A stretch of DNA of 64,000 nucleotides, from the NCBI GenBank assembly GCA_016709025.1, contig JADJEQ010000009.1, positions 62,001 to 126,000 on the forward strand. The letters are read 5' to 3'. Below, piece by piece: positions 43,179 to 51,852 of the stretch. Under the pieces are notes generated by a model. That model worked only from the letters and a program-made list of their open reading frames with translations. It was not told where the DNA came from and made no database searches. Position numbers and translations under genes: made by a program. Position 1 is the stretch's first letter. Each line of letters starts with the position of its first letter. This DNA is from Bacteroidales bacterium. GTDB lineage: Bacteria; Bacteroidota; Bacteroidia; Bacteroidales; Lentimicrobiaceae.

Positions 43179-46100
43179 TCAATATTCTCCCCAGCTTTTG
43201 ATTTCGATATCATCGGGTTTCAGCCTGCAGATGGCATAGATAAATGCACTGGCAAGCCGTGCATTGGTAATCAGTGGAATGTTAAAATCCACGGCCGAGC
43301 GCCTGATCTGGTAGTCGTTGTATAATTCAGATTTCGACAGGTTTTTCGGAATGTTGATCACCAGGTCAATTTTTCGGCTACGCAGGTATTCAAGTGTATT
43401 GGGTTGAGCTTCGTCGTCGGGCCAGAAAAGGGTAGTAACCTGTAAACCATTGTCGATCAGGAATTTTGATGAGCCGGGCGTGGCAAAAAGATGGTAGCCC
43501 CGTTCAATCAGCATCCTGGCACTCTGCAGCAGTTCAATCTTCGACCGTGCATCTCCGGTTGAAAGCAGGATGTTCTTTTCAGGAATCCTGTAGCCCACAG
43601 AAAGCATAGCGGTAAGCAAAGCTTCATAGTAGTTTTCGCCGATACAGCCAACTTCGCCGGTACTGGCCATTTCAACGCCTAGCACGGGGTCAGCAGCCTG
43701 AAGTCGGGCAAACGAGAATTGTGAAGCCTTGATGCCTACGTAATCAAGGTCGAAGGCTGATTTTCCCGGCTTTTCAACCTTCAGACCCAGCATAATCTGA
43801 GTTGCCAATTCAATCAGATTGATCTTCAGTACTTTTGAAACGAACGGAAAACTGCGCGAGGCCCTGAGGTTGCATTCAATGACCTTGATTTCATTGTCGC
43901 GGGCAAGCAACTGCATGTTAAACGGCCCGGAAATCTTCAATGCACGGGCAATGTCACGTGAAATACGTTTGATGCGGCGGGCGGTCTCGAAATACATTTT
44001 CTGGGCCGGAAAAACGATGGTGGCATCGCCGGAATGCACTCCGGCGAACTCAATGTGCTCGGAAATCGCATAAGCCACAATTTCACCATGGTCGGCTACG
44101 GCATCAATTTCAATTTCCTTGGCATTCTGGATAAACTCCGAAACAACGACCGGGAATTCTTTCGAAACCTTTGTTGCCAGGGCCAGGAAGTAATCCAGCT
44201 CCTGACGGTTACTCACAACATTCATGGCAGCACCGGAAAGCACGTACGACGGGCGGATAAGCACAGGAAACCCTACTTCATCGGCAAACCGGTAAATCTG
44301 TTCAATCTCGGTTAGTTCGCTCCAGCGTGGCTGGTCAATCTTCAGCTCGTCAAGCAATGAAGAAAATTTATGGCGGTTCTCAGCCATGTCGATGTTTTCA
44401 GGTGAAGTTCCCAGAATGGGTACCTGCTGCCGGAATAGCCGCATGGCCAGGTTGTTGGCAATCTGCCCGCCGGTGCTTACGATGACACCTTTCGGCTGTT
44501 CCAGTTCAATGATGTCCATGGTCCGCTCAAACGACAGCTCATCAAAATACAGGCGGTCGCAGGTGTCATAATCGGTGCTTACCGTTTCGGGATTGTAATT
44601 GATCATTACACCCCGGTATCCTTCTTTGCGGGCGGTGGCAAGGGCATTTACCGAACACCAGTCAAATTCCACGGAACTGCCGATGCGATAGGCCCCTGAA
44701 CCCAATACGATCACAGAATTTCCGTCTTTTTCGGGCTCAATGTCATGGGTGCTGCCCGAATAGGTGAGGTACAGATAGTTGGTCTGCGCCGGATACTCAG
44801 CCGCCAGGGTGTCTATTTGTTTGATGTACGGGACAACCCCCAGCGATTTGCGGAAAGCCCTCACTTTCAGGATATCCTCACGCAGATTGCCTGCATTTTT
44901 AAGAATGAACCGGGCGAGTTGAAAATCGGAGAATCCTTTTTGTTTCGCCTGTAACAGTATTTCGGGTGTAAGTTCTTCAAGCCGGTTATAGGTCTTCAAT
45001 TGTATGCTCAGGTCATGGATAGATTTAAGCTTAACCAGGAACCAAAGGTCGATGCGTGTCAGTTCGTGAACCTGCTCAACGGTATAACCCGCATCAAAAG
45101 CGGTTTCTATTGAATAGATGCGCATATCCGTCGGTTCTGAAAGCGCTTTTTCGACATCAGGGAATTCTATGTCGGTATTTCCGGTAAAGCCATGGGTGCC
45201 CTGCCCGACCATGCGCAGTCCTTTTTGAATGGCTTCTTCAAAGGTACGCCCGATGGCCATGATCTCACCCACACTCTTCATGCTGCTGCCAATCTCTTTC
45301 GAAACCCCGATAAACTTATTCAGGTCCCAGCGTGGGATTTTCACCACCACGTAATCGAGTGCCGGTTCGAAAAAGGCGGTGGTTGTTTTGGTAACCGCAT
45401 TTTTCAGTTCATGAAGTCCATAGCCGAGGGCAAGTTTTGCTGCTACAAAGGCCAGGGGGTAACCGGTAGCTTTCGATGCCAGGGCCGATGACCTCGACAG
45501 GCGTGCATTGACTTCGATTACCCGGTAATCCTCGCTGTTGGGGTCCAGGGCATATTGAACATTACATTCACCAACGATGCCTACTTCGCGTACAATCTGA
45601 ATCGCCAGGCTGCGTAATTTATGGTATTCCCGGTTGGTCAGTGTTTGCGAAGGTGCTACCACAATGCTTTCTCCGGTGTGAATGCCCAGCGGGTCAAAAT
45701 TCTCCATATTGCAGACGGTGATGCAATTGTCGTAACGGTCGCGCACCACCTCATATTCCACCTCTTTCCAGCCTTTCAGCGATTCTTCGACCAGGATCTG
45801 ATTCGAATAGGAGAAAGCATTTCCGGCAAGGGTTCTCAATTCTTCCATATTGTCGCAGAATCCGGAACCCTGCCCACCAAGGGTATAGGCTGCCCTGACG
45901 ATGATCGGGAAGCCCAGTTTGCCGGCTGCTTCCAATGCATCATCTATACTGGTAACGGCAATGCTTTGGGGCGTTTTGACATGGATCCTGCGAAGGTTGT
46001 CGGCAAAAATCTCGCGGTCTTCCGTATTGATGATGGACTGTACCGGGGTTCCGAGCACTTCAACACCATACTTTTCCAGGATTCCATGTTTGTAAAGCTC

Positions 46101-46382
46101 AATCCCGCAATTCAGGGCAGTCTGTCCTCCAAACGACAGCAAAATACCTTCAGGTTTTTCTTTCTGAATGACTTTTTCAACAAAAAACGGGGTAACGGGC
46201 AGAAAGTAAATATGGTCGGCCACACCTTCCGAGGTTTGAACCGTGGCGATGTTCGGGTTGATCAGAACGGTTGTAATACCCTCTTCCCGCAAGGCTTTGA
46301 GCGCCTGTGATCCGCTGTAATCAAATTCACCGGCCTCGCCAATCTTGAGAGCCCCCGAGCCAAGGATCAGTATTTTTTTCAT
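43179..46382 (-). CDS. carB: Carbamoyl-phosphate synthase, large subunit
   Basis: 1,067 residues, full length. Forms carbamoyl phosphate from bicarbonate, ammonia and two ATP, for pyrimidine and arginine synthesis. Two homologous synthetase halves are visible: first half with SGSQALKALREEGI, FGGQTALNCGIELY and EVNARLSRSSALASKATGYP; second half with GSGAYRIGSSVEFDWCSV, STGGQIANNLA and VIECNLRASRSFPFVSK. An MGS-like allosteric domain is at about 935-1067 (YHLFATPGSSKFL). Unusually, carA lies 470 bases upstream on the same strand with repeat DNA between, rather than nearly overlapping. Confidence 0.97.
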   Translation of the reverse strand: MKKILILGSGALKIGEAGEFDYSGSQALKALREEGITTVLINPNIATVQTSEGVADHIYFLPVTPFFVEKVIQKEKPEGILLSFGGQTALNCGIELYKHGILEKYGVEVLGTPVQSIINTEDREIFADNLRRIHVKTPQSIAVTSIDDALEAAGKLGFPIIVRAAYTLGGQGSGFCDNMEELRTLAGNAFSYSNQILVEESLKGWKEVEYEVVRDRYDNCITVCNMENFDPLGIHTGESIVVAPSQTLTNREYHKLRSLAIQIVREVGIVGECNVQYALDPNSEDYRVIEVNARLSRSSALASKATGYPLAFVAAKLALGYGLHELKNAVTKTTTAFFEPALDYVVVKIPRWDLNKFIGVSKEIGSSMKSVGEIMAIGRTFEEAIQKGLRMVGQGTHGFTGNTDIEFPDVEKALSEPTDMRIYSIETAFDAGYTVEQVHELTRIDLWFLVKLKSIHDLSIQLKTYNRLEELTPEILLQAKQKGFSDFQLARFILKNAGNLREDILKVRAFRKSLGVVPYIKQIDTLAAEYPAQTNYLYLTYSGSTHDIEPEKDGNSVIVLGSGAYRIGSSVEFDWCSVNALATARKEGYRGVMINYNPETVSTDYDTCDRLYFDELSFERTMDIIELEQPKGVIVSTGGQIANNLAMRLFRQQVPILGTSPENIDMAENRHKFSSLLDELKIDQPRWSELTEIEQIYRFADEVGFPVLIRPSYVLSGAAMNVVSNRQELDYFLALATKVSKEFPVVVSEFIQNAKEIEIDAVADHGEIVAYAISEHIEFAGVHSGDATIVFPAQKMYFETARRIKRISRDIARALKISGPFNMQLLARDNEIKVIECNLRASRSFPFVSKVLKINLIELATQIMLGLKVEKPGKSAFDLDYVGIKASQFSFARLQAADPVLGVEMASTGEVGCIGENYYEALLTAMLSVGYRIPEKNILLSTGDARSKIELLQSARMLIERGYHLFATPGSSKFLIDNGLQVTTLFWPDDEAQPNTLEYLRSRKIDLVINIPKNLSKSELYNDYQIRRSAVDFNIPLITNARLASAFIYAICRLKPDDIEIKSWGEY

Positions 46383-46851
46383 TCTTTGGTTTTTCTGTTT
46401 GATTTACCTTGTCTACATTTCCACGATATCTACTTCGCATTTACTTTCTCCTTAAACACTTCCAGATTAGAAGAAAACATGTTAGGTTTATTGAAGTTTC
46501 TAACCTCTTGTTTTTTAGCTGTTACTTTGCTTGTCGTCTCTAGCCTTTCGTTCTCAGTCTCTCAGTCAATCTGAATGTTCCCTCAGTCCCTCAGTCTCTT
46601 AGTCTCTTTTGCCACCTCATCTGCCTTCGGCATCTTCTCCTCAAGGAGAAGAACCTTCTAACTTAAAGAAGTTGTCCCTGTTCTATACTCTTTGTCTCTC
46701 AGTCTCTCAGTCAATCTGAATTGTCCCTCAGTCCCTCAGTCTCTTAGTCTCTCAGTCTCTCAGTCTCTAAGTCTCTAAGTCTCTAAGTCTCTATGTCTTA
46801 CTCACTACTCACTACTCATCCTCTCAAAACTCACTCTTCACTCTTCACTCT
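46383..46851. repeat. Repeat mosaic between carA and carB
   Basis: 469 bases without a gene, inside what should be one operon. A decayed copy of the AACCTAACAGGTT hairpin (about 46463-46492), TCTCAGTC/CCTCAGTC 8-mers (46550-46600), a unique stretch CTGCCTTCGGCATCTTCTCC with an inverted TCTCCTCAAGGAGA (46622-46652), more TCTCAGTC and TCTCTAAG 8-mers (46690-46795), then CTACTCA and CACTCTT 7-mers (46800-46868) that run into the last codons of carA. Confidence 0.9.
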
Positions 46852-47931
46852 TCACTTTTCACTCTTCACTGTCTTCAGAAACTCATCAAACAGATACTCA
46901 CTGTCAGTCGGTCCGCTGGATGCTTCCGGATGAAACTGTACCGAAAAAACAGATTTGGTTTTGTGCCGGATACCTTCGTTGGTGCCATCGTTCAGGTTGA
47001 TGAAGTAGGGTTCCCATTCCTCCGGTAGCGAACGGGGGTCAATGGCGAAACCGTGGTTTTGTGAAGTGATCAGGGCTTTGTTGGTTCCCACCTGCAATAC
47101 AGGCTGATTGTGGCTCCGGTGGCCATACTTCAGTTTAAAGGTGTCAGCGCCCGAAGCCAGTGCAAGTAACTGATTCCCCAGGCAAATGCCGAAAATCGGG
47201 AGTTCCTGATTCAGTGAACGGCTTAAATGACCGATGGTCGTTCCGCATTGTTTGGGATCGCCCGGGCCGTTTGAAATAAACAATCCATCGTACTGCTCAT
47301 TAGAATAATCGTAATCCCAGGGCACTCTGATAACCGTATTGCCCCTGCTGACAAAGTGCCTGATGATATTGAATTTAACTCCGCAATCGACCAGCAATAT
47401 CCGGGTTTTTCCGCTTCCATAGGTGATTACTTTGTCCGTGCTGACTCCGGCAACCAGGTTTTCCAGGTTGGGATCGCGGAAACCGGGGTCATCGTTGTCG
47501 AAGACAATTTTGCCCATGATGGATCCCTTTTCACGGATAATTTTGGTCAGCGCACGGGTGTCGATGCCAAATAATCCTGGCACTTTGTGCTGTTTCAGCC
47601 ATTCACCGAGGCTTAGCTTTGCGTTCCAATGGCTGTATTGCTCCGAATATTCCGATACAATCAATGCGGTAACCTGCACCCGGTCTGATTCAAAGTTAGA
47701 GGGTAACCCATCCACCACGGCATCGTCGGGAACCCCGTAATTGCCGATCAGGGGATAGGTGGCCACCAGCAGTTGTCCGGCGTATGAAGGATCGGTCAGG
47801 CTTTCAGGATAACCGGTCATCGCGGTATTGAACACCACTTCGCCTGAAACTGATTGTTCAAAACCAAATGAACTGCCGGTAAAGGCAGTGCCATCTTCAA
47901 GGATTAGTCTGGCTTTTCTGTGTGATATCAT
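46852..47931 (-). CDS. carA: Carbamoyl-phosphate synthase, small (glutaminase) subunit
   Basis: 359 residues from the ATG at 47931 (MISHRKARLILEDG; two TTG codons precede it in frame). Hydrolyses glutamine and channels ammonia to CarB. An N-terminal CPSase domain (about 5-130, FNTAMTGYPESLTDPSYAGQ) is followed by a class I glutaminase domain with nucleophile Cys in FGICLGNQLLA and His/Glu in FSVQFHPEAS; GLFISNGPGDP is the oxyanion segment. The last codons overlap a TTCACTC 7-mer array, so the C-terminus (FLKTVKSEK) is partly written in repeat DNA. The gene is normal in length. Confidence 0.96.
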   Translation of the reverse strand: MISHRKARLILEDGTAFTGSSFGFEQSVSGEVVFNTAMTGYPESLTDPSYAGQLLVATYPLIGNYGVPDDAVVDGLPSNFESDRVQVTALIVSEYSEQYSHWNAKLSLGEWLKQHKVPGLFGIDTRALTKIIREKGSIMGKIVFDNDDPGFRDPNLENLVAGVSTDKVITYGSGKTRILLVDCGVKFNIIRHFVSRGNTVIRVPWDYDYSNEQYDGLFISNGPGDPKQCGTTIGHLSRSLNQELPIFGICLGNQLLALASGADTFKLKYGHRSHNQPVLQVGTNKALITSQNHGFAIDPRSLPEEWEPYFINLNDGTNEGIRHKTKSVFSVQFHPEASSGPTDSEYLFDEFLKTVKSEK

Positions 47932-48215
47932 CAACAAGGGTTCAGGTAGGTTTATATACCGATGGTTTATTGTTCATCCGGCCGGATAATATTGGCACGC
48001 ACAACCCTGCAAGCCTTTACAAAATGTAAAAGCCCGTAAAGGAAATTATGCTTTTTTATCCTGAAATTAATGAACAGCGCTTTTGCAAAAATACGATTTT
48101 GCACCCTAAGCCTGACTTGTTATTGCAAGAGGTTATGAACCGGTTTTGTTGATAAAATTTCCCGGAGATTTTTGATGCTTGAAATCTGATTCGGTTAGCT
48201 GTTGATTATCAGCTG

Positions 48216-49673
48216 TTAACGAATAAACTTGCAAACGCTGCGGGATCCTGTTTCAGTTACCATGGTGGCTATGAACAATCCCTTTGGCAGGTGCTTCACC
48301 GGCAATCCGGAGGTAATATCCCCTGAGTCACCACATAGATTATTTTGCATAACTATTTTGCCCGTTTGGTCGAAAACAGTAAGTATTGCCTGTTTTGAAC
48401 TTTCAGGTAACCGGATATAAAGAAAGCCGGTTTCATTGCTGTAGTTCATCGTTGATTGATACTGAACCTGTGCGTTTTCGTTGGTTCCTACTGGTGGGCT
48501 GCTCAGGTTAATGTCCAGTACAATTCCCTCAATGACTGTAAGATCATAAGGAATATCCGCGGGCGGCATGGTGTACCATCCATTGGCCGAACCTCCCCAC
48601 CCGAAATTGAAATGAAAAAGCCCATCGGTGTTGTAACCATCCACAACCACATTGTGACCAACCGTCCATTCGGGATTTACCAGGGCCAGGTGCGCAGGTA
48701 GAGCCAGCATGATGTTTTGGGCAAGCTGCATGTTCAGCTCGGGATTTAAAGGGCCATCCAACCGGGCATCAGAGAATCCGAACCTTATGAATGCATCGTA
48801 AGCCTGATCAACACCAAATGTTCCTGAGCCTGCAGAACTGTATACCTGTCTTGCCGCTACACCGCATGCAAAGGTGAGGGCAGCCATATCGGTGTTGCTT
48901 AAAGGAATACCATACTGAAAATGGGTTTCCAAAGTATCAAGATAGACATTTAACTGGTTCCAGGAAGGGAAACCGTGGTTCTCCCAGTCATTGTCGATCC
49001 AGTAACTGTTTCCGGATCCGTAATTATGGTAATAGTCATCGGCATCATCAAACCGGGTCTGGTGAATGTTATGCTGAAAATTTAATATCTGGGCCATAGC
49101 AGTAGCCGGACATCCGGCATAACTCCTGACCTGGGTTTGCCCGTCGATGGGGCAAAGGGCGTTGTAGGGCGAGGACTGTGTCCAATTGGTAAACAGCCAG
49201 CCTCCGGTTGATGACCATCCCTCAGGTGGCCATTGCTGGAAATTCGTGGTGTTTTCCTGCGGATTCATCCAGTAAGACCATTTCTGCTGGTTCGCAAGGG
49301 CTTCTGGAGTTCCTTGTCTTACAAATTCGTTTCTGGTCTTCAGATCGTACATCAAAACAGGTAAAAAATCAACCCAGGCTTCCCCTTCTGCAAAATTCCC
49401 TTCTTCCGACCATGCAATCACCGGTGATAGGCTTGTATTATTGGATATTATAATAAACCCGTGAGGTTTGCAATTCACCAGCCAGGCCAGGGTATCGCTG
49501 CCTGATTTTAAGGGCTCGGTCATCCCGGTGCTTTGTCCCGGGTGCCTTAAATTCAAATAATTTCCGGCAACGGAAATGGCTTCCGACCGGTTTACCGGTT
49601 GTGCTGTTGTGTCTGCTGGTTCCCATATCAGGGCAATTGCCAGGAGCAGAAGTGTACCTGCTATATTCTTCAT
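48216..49673 (-). CDS. C10-family cysteine protease (streptopain/SpeB-like) with T9SS sorting domain
   Basis: 485 residues. Signal peptide about 1-24, an inhibitory Spi-type propeptide (about 28-125), then the C10 protease domain (about 150-400) with catalytic Cys188 in YAGCPATAMAQ, the preceding WTQSSPYNALCP, His340 in VGHNVVVDGY and the FNFGWGGSANGWY block. The C-terminal about 75 residues form a type IX sorting domain (LYIRLPESSKQAILTVFDQTG, LPKGLFIATM). Relatives include streptopain and the P. gingivalis/Prevotella periodontain-interpain group. It is probably secreted or surface-bound and used for protein degradation. CAAATATA at 49694-49701 is a possible minus-strand -7 box. Confidence 0.9.
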   Translation of the reverse strand: MKNIAGTLLLLAIALIWEPADTTAQPVNRSEAISVAGNYLNLRHPGQSTGMTEPLKSGSDTLAWLVNCKPHGFIIISNNTSLSPVIAWSEEGNFAEGEAWVDFLPVLMYDLKTRNEFVRQGTPEALANQQKWSYWMNPQENTTNFQQWPPEGWSSTGGWLFTNWTQSSPYNALCPIDGQTQVRSYAGCPATAMAQILNFQHNIHQTRFDDADDYYHNYGSGNSYWIDNDWENHGFPSWNQLNVYLDTLETHFQYGIPLSNTDMAALTFACGVAARQVYSSAGSGTFGVDQAYDAFIRFGFSDARLDGPLNPELNMQLAQNIMLALPAHLALVNPEWTVGHNVVVDGYNTDGLFHFNFGWGGSANGWYTMPPADIPYDLTVIEGIVLDINLSSPPVGTNENAQVQYQSTMNYSNETGFLYIRLPESSKQAILTVFDQTGKIVMQNNLCGDSGDITSGLPVKHLPKGLFIATMVTETGSRSVCKFIR

Positions 49674-49849
49674 GGCTAAATATATTGATCAGGCAAATAT
49701 AAGAACTATAAAAATAAAATGGTATTACTTTGAAGTATTTAATTTTTACTGCGAAATAAGGGAGGAATCATTTTGAGCATCTCAGTTTCAGGGTTGTTAT
49801 TATATGATAGTAATATTTCTCCAACGTGATTCTTAACCTTACCGAACCA

Positions 49850-49890
49850 TTGATATAAATATCAATCTTATAAAAAGTTCAATATATTTG
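49850..49890 (+). promoter_or_regulatory. Inverted repeat and -7 box upstream of the PUL sigma gene
   Basis: TATATTTG (49883-49890) fits the TAnnTTTG box. In place of a -33 TTTG, 17 nt upstream, is TTGATATAAATATCAA (49850-49865), a 7+7 inverted repeat. This suggests an activator- or alternative-sigma-dependent promoter for the locus. Confidence 0.4.
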
Positions 49891-49925
49891 CCGGCAGGTG
49901 TTGTTGCTTAAAACCAGAATATACC

Positions 49926-50489
49926 ATGCTCACCAGCGAAGATCTGTTTCTTTTACAGAAGTTGAAGGAAGGAGATATTCATGCCCTGGAAGTTATCTTT
50001 AACAAGCACTACAACAATCTTAGCCGCTATCTCCTGCTTCTGTTTAAAAATGAACTGCTGGTTGAACACGTTGCCCAGGATATTTTTATCTATTTGTGGG
50101 AAAACCGTTCAGAGATTGAAATAAATGTCTCTCTTGAATCATACATCTACACTGCGGGTCGGTATAAAGCACTGAATCAGCTGCGTAACGCGAGGCTACA
50201 GGAAGCTGTCAGGGAAAAACTATCTTCACCGGGACACGATGAAGCTTCTGCAGACCTGGCCTATGAAAAGAAGGAGCTGGAAAAGTTAATCGAAGAAGCC
50301 ATTTCAACCTTACCTCCCCGGTGTCAGCAAATTTTCAGATTGAGCAGAGAAGAAGACATGACCTACAGGCAAATAGCCGAATACCTGAAGGTCTCTACAA
50401 ATACTGTGGAAGGACAGATGAGTATTGCACTGAAGAAACTGCGTTCGGCCCTGAAGCCTGTTTATTTTAAATTATTGATTCTCTCCTGA
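49926..50489 (+). CDS. ECF RNA polymerase sigma factor (Bacteroidetes PUL type)
   Basis: 187 residues. Sigma region 2 (about 10-80) with EVIFNKHYNNLSRYLLLL, HVAQDIFIYLWENR and LESYIYTAGRYKALNQLR; region 4 (about 115-175) with ISTLPPRCQQIFRLSREEDMTYRQIAEYLKVS and TVEGQMSIALKKLR. Length and layout fit the FecI-like group that pairs with FecR anti-sigma factors and SusC transporters. The FecR gene follows 40 bases later. It presumably directs transcription of the downstream SusC operon when released, and probably its own. Confidence 0.93.
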   Translation: MLTSEDLFLLQKLKEGDIHALEVIFNKHYNNLSRYLLLLFKNELLVEHVAQDIFIYLWENRSEIEINVSLESYIYTAGRYKALNQLRNARLQEAVREKLSSPGHDEASADLAYEKKELEKLIEEAISTLPPRCQQIFRLSREEDMTYRQIAEYLKVSTNTVEGQMSIALKKLRSALKPVYFKLLILS

Positions 50490-50529
50490 TTTTTTTTTCA
50501 TTTTGTTTTGGTGGTAAGTTGCTTTTCAG

Positions 50530-51657
50530 GTGCCATTGTCTGAAATAAGCAGATATATGCGACCCGATATCCCCTGGAATTTATTTACAAAGAAACTCCG
50601 GAAGGAGATAAGTGAAATTGAAGAACTTGAACTGGAGTTCTGGCGTAGCAAGGCTGAACTGAACCGGTTGATTTATGAGGAAGTCTTCAGCAACGAACGT
50701 TTCATGTCGTTGATTATCAACGGTAAATGGGATGATAACAGCAGGCAATGGCAACATCTGCTCAGCAGGATTGAGCAGCCAGCTACCCGAAAATATTCAG
50801 TAAGCAAAAGACGACTGGTTTACCTGTCATCGGCTGCAGCTGCAGTATTTTTGCTGATGACCTTATCGCTGACTTTCTACTATACATCTTTTTCAAGGCT
50901 TATGAAGGAGCAGGTATCGGAAGGCTCAACTTATATTTTCTCGCCCCGGGGTCAGCGAACTTCCGTCATTCTGCCCGATAGTACAAAAGTATGGCTCAAT
51001 TCAGAATCCTCGCTCAGGTACTCAACCGATTACAACCACAAGGTCAGGGAAGTAACGACCAGTGGTGAAGCCTTTTTTGAAGTACACAAGAATCCTGATA
51101 AGCCTTTTTATGTGCTGGCTAATGAGGTGAGGGTTAAGGTTTACGGCACTTCATTCAATGTAAAAGCATTTCCTGATGAGAACAGAATTGAAACTACCCT
51201 GATAGAAGGCAAACTGAGCGTAACACCTATAAAATCACATGGTGAACCGGGTCGGGAAATATTCTTAAAGCCAAACGAAAAGTGCATTTATGTCAGAGGT
51301 ACGAAGGAGATGCGGCTGGAGTCCGGGGAGAAAAGTTCTGCTGTGAATGAATCAAGGGAGACCAATACCAATCCTAAATTTATAATCAGAAAGAACATCA
51401 GTACAGCGGTAGAAGCGCAGTGGAAAAATGGTAAAATGATCTTTGAAGACGAGTCATTCGATGAACTGGCCGTTAAGCTTGAACGCTGGTATGATGTGAA
51501 GATTCATTTTGTTGACTCAGGCATCAGGAATTACAAGTTCACCGGCTCTTTCAACAAAGAAACGGTAAATCAGGCCATGGAAGCCCTCAAACTATCGTCT
51601 CAGAAGTCTTATGAATATGAGATTGTTTTCAGGGATATCTATTTGAAAACCAAATAA
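50530..51657 (+). CDS. FecR-type anti-sigma factor
   Basis: 375 residues from a GTG at 50530; the ATG at 50557 is an alternative. A cytoplasmic N-terminal part (about 1-90) binds the sigma factor. One membrane helix follows (about 95-117: LVYLSSAAAAVFLLMTLSLTFYY), then the periplasmic FecR domain (about 130-250: RGQRTSVILPDSTKVWLNSESSLRY, GEAFFEVHKNPDKPFYV, KVYGTSFNVKAF) and a C-terminal STN-like DUF4974 domain (about 305-375: MIFEDESFDELAVKLERWYDVKI). It relays the state of the SusC transporter, whose STN domain reaches the periplasm, to the sigma factor encoded just upstream. Confidence 0.93.
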   Translation: MPLSEISRYMRPDIPWNLFTKKLRKEISEIEELELEFWRSKAELNRLIYEEVFSNERFMSLIINGKWDDNSRQWQHLLSRIEQPATRKYSVSKRRLVYLSSAAAAVFLLMTLSLTFYYTSFSRLMKEQVSEGSTYIFSPRGQRTSVILPDSTKVWLNSESSLRYSTDYNHKVREVTTSGEAFFEVHKNPDKPFYVLANEVRVKVYGTSFNVKAFPDENRIETTLIEGKLSVTPIKSHGEPGREIFLKPNEKCIYVRGTKEMRLESGEKSSAVNESRETNTNPKFIIRKNISTAVEAQWKNGKMIFEDESFDELAVKLERWYDVKIHFVDSGIRNYKFTGSFNKETVNQAMEALKLSSQKSYEYEIVFRDIYLKTK

Positions 51658-51852
51658 CACACCACAAACCAACTAACCAGAAAGCCCTATGCCGTCAGGA
51701 TAAAGAAAAACCAAAGGCCAGACAAAGTGCCCGGCCTTCAGCAGTTCGTGGGTCGATCATGCTTACTGCGAATAAGCACCATCCCCGGACTCCCCTTGCA
51801 TTGAGCAAGGAAGAAAACCGAACCGATTGTAAAAAGTAATCAAAGCAAAATT

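Noticed and set aside
42831..43325. Frame crossing the two hairpins with a repeated RLEENLLGLFSF peptide
   Set aside because: The peptide repeat is only the translated hairpin repeat, and the frame overlaps the ends of pirin and carB.
48086..48093. Minus-strand TATTTTTG as carA promoter
   Set aside because: The -7-like box has no TTTG at a suitable distance, so a promoter call is not supported.
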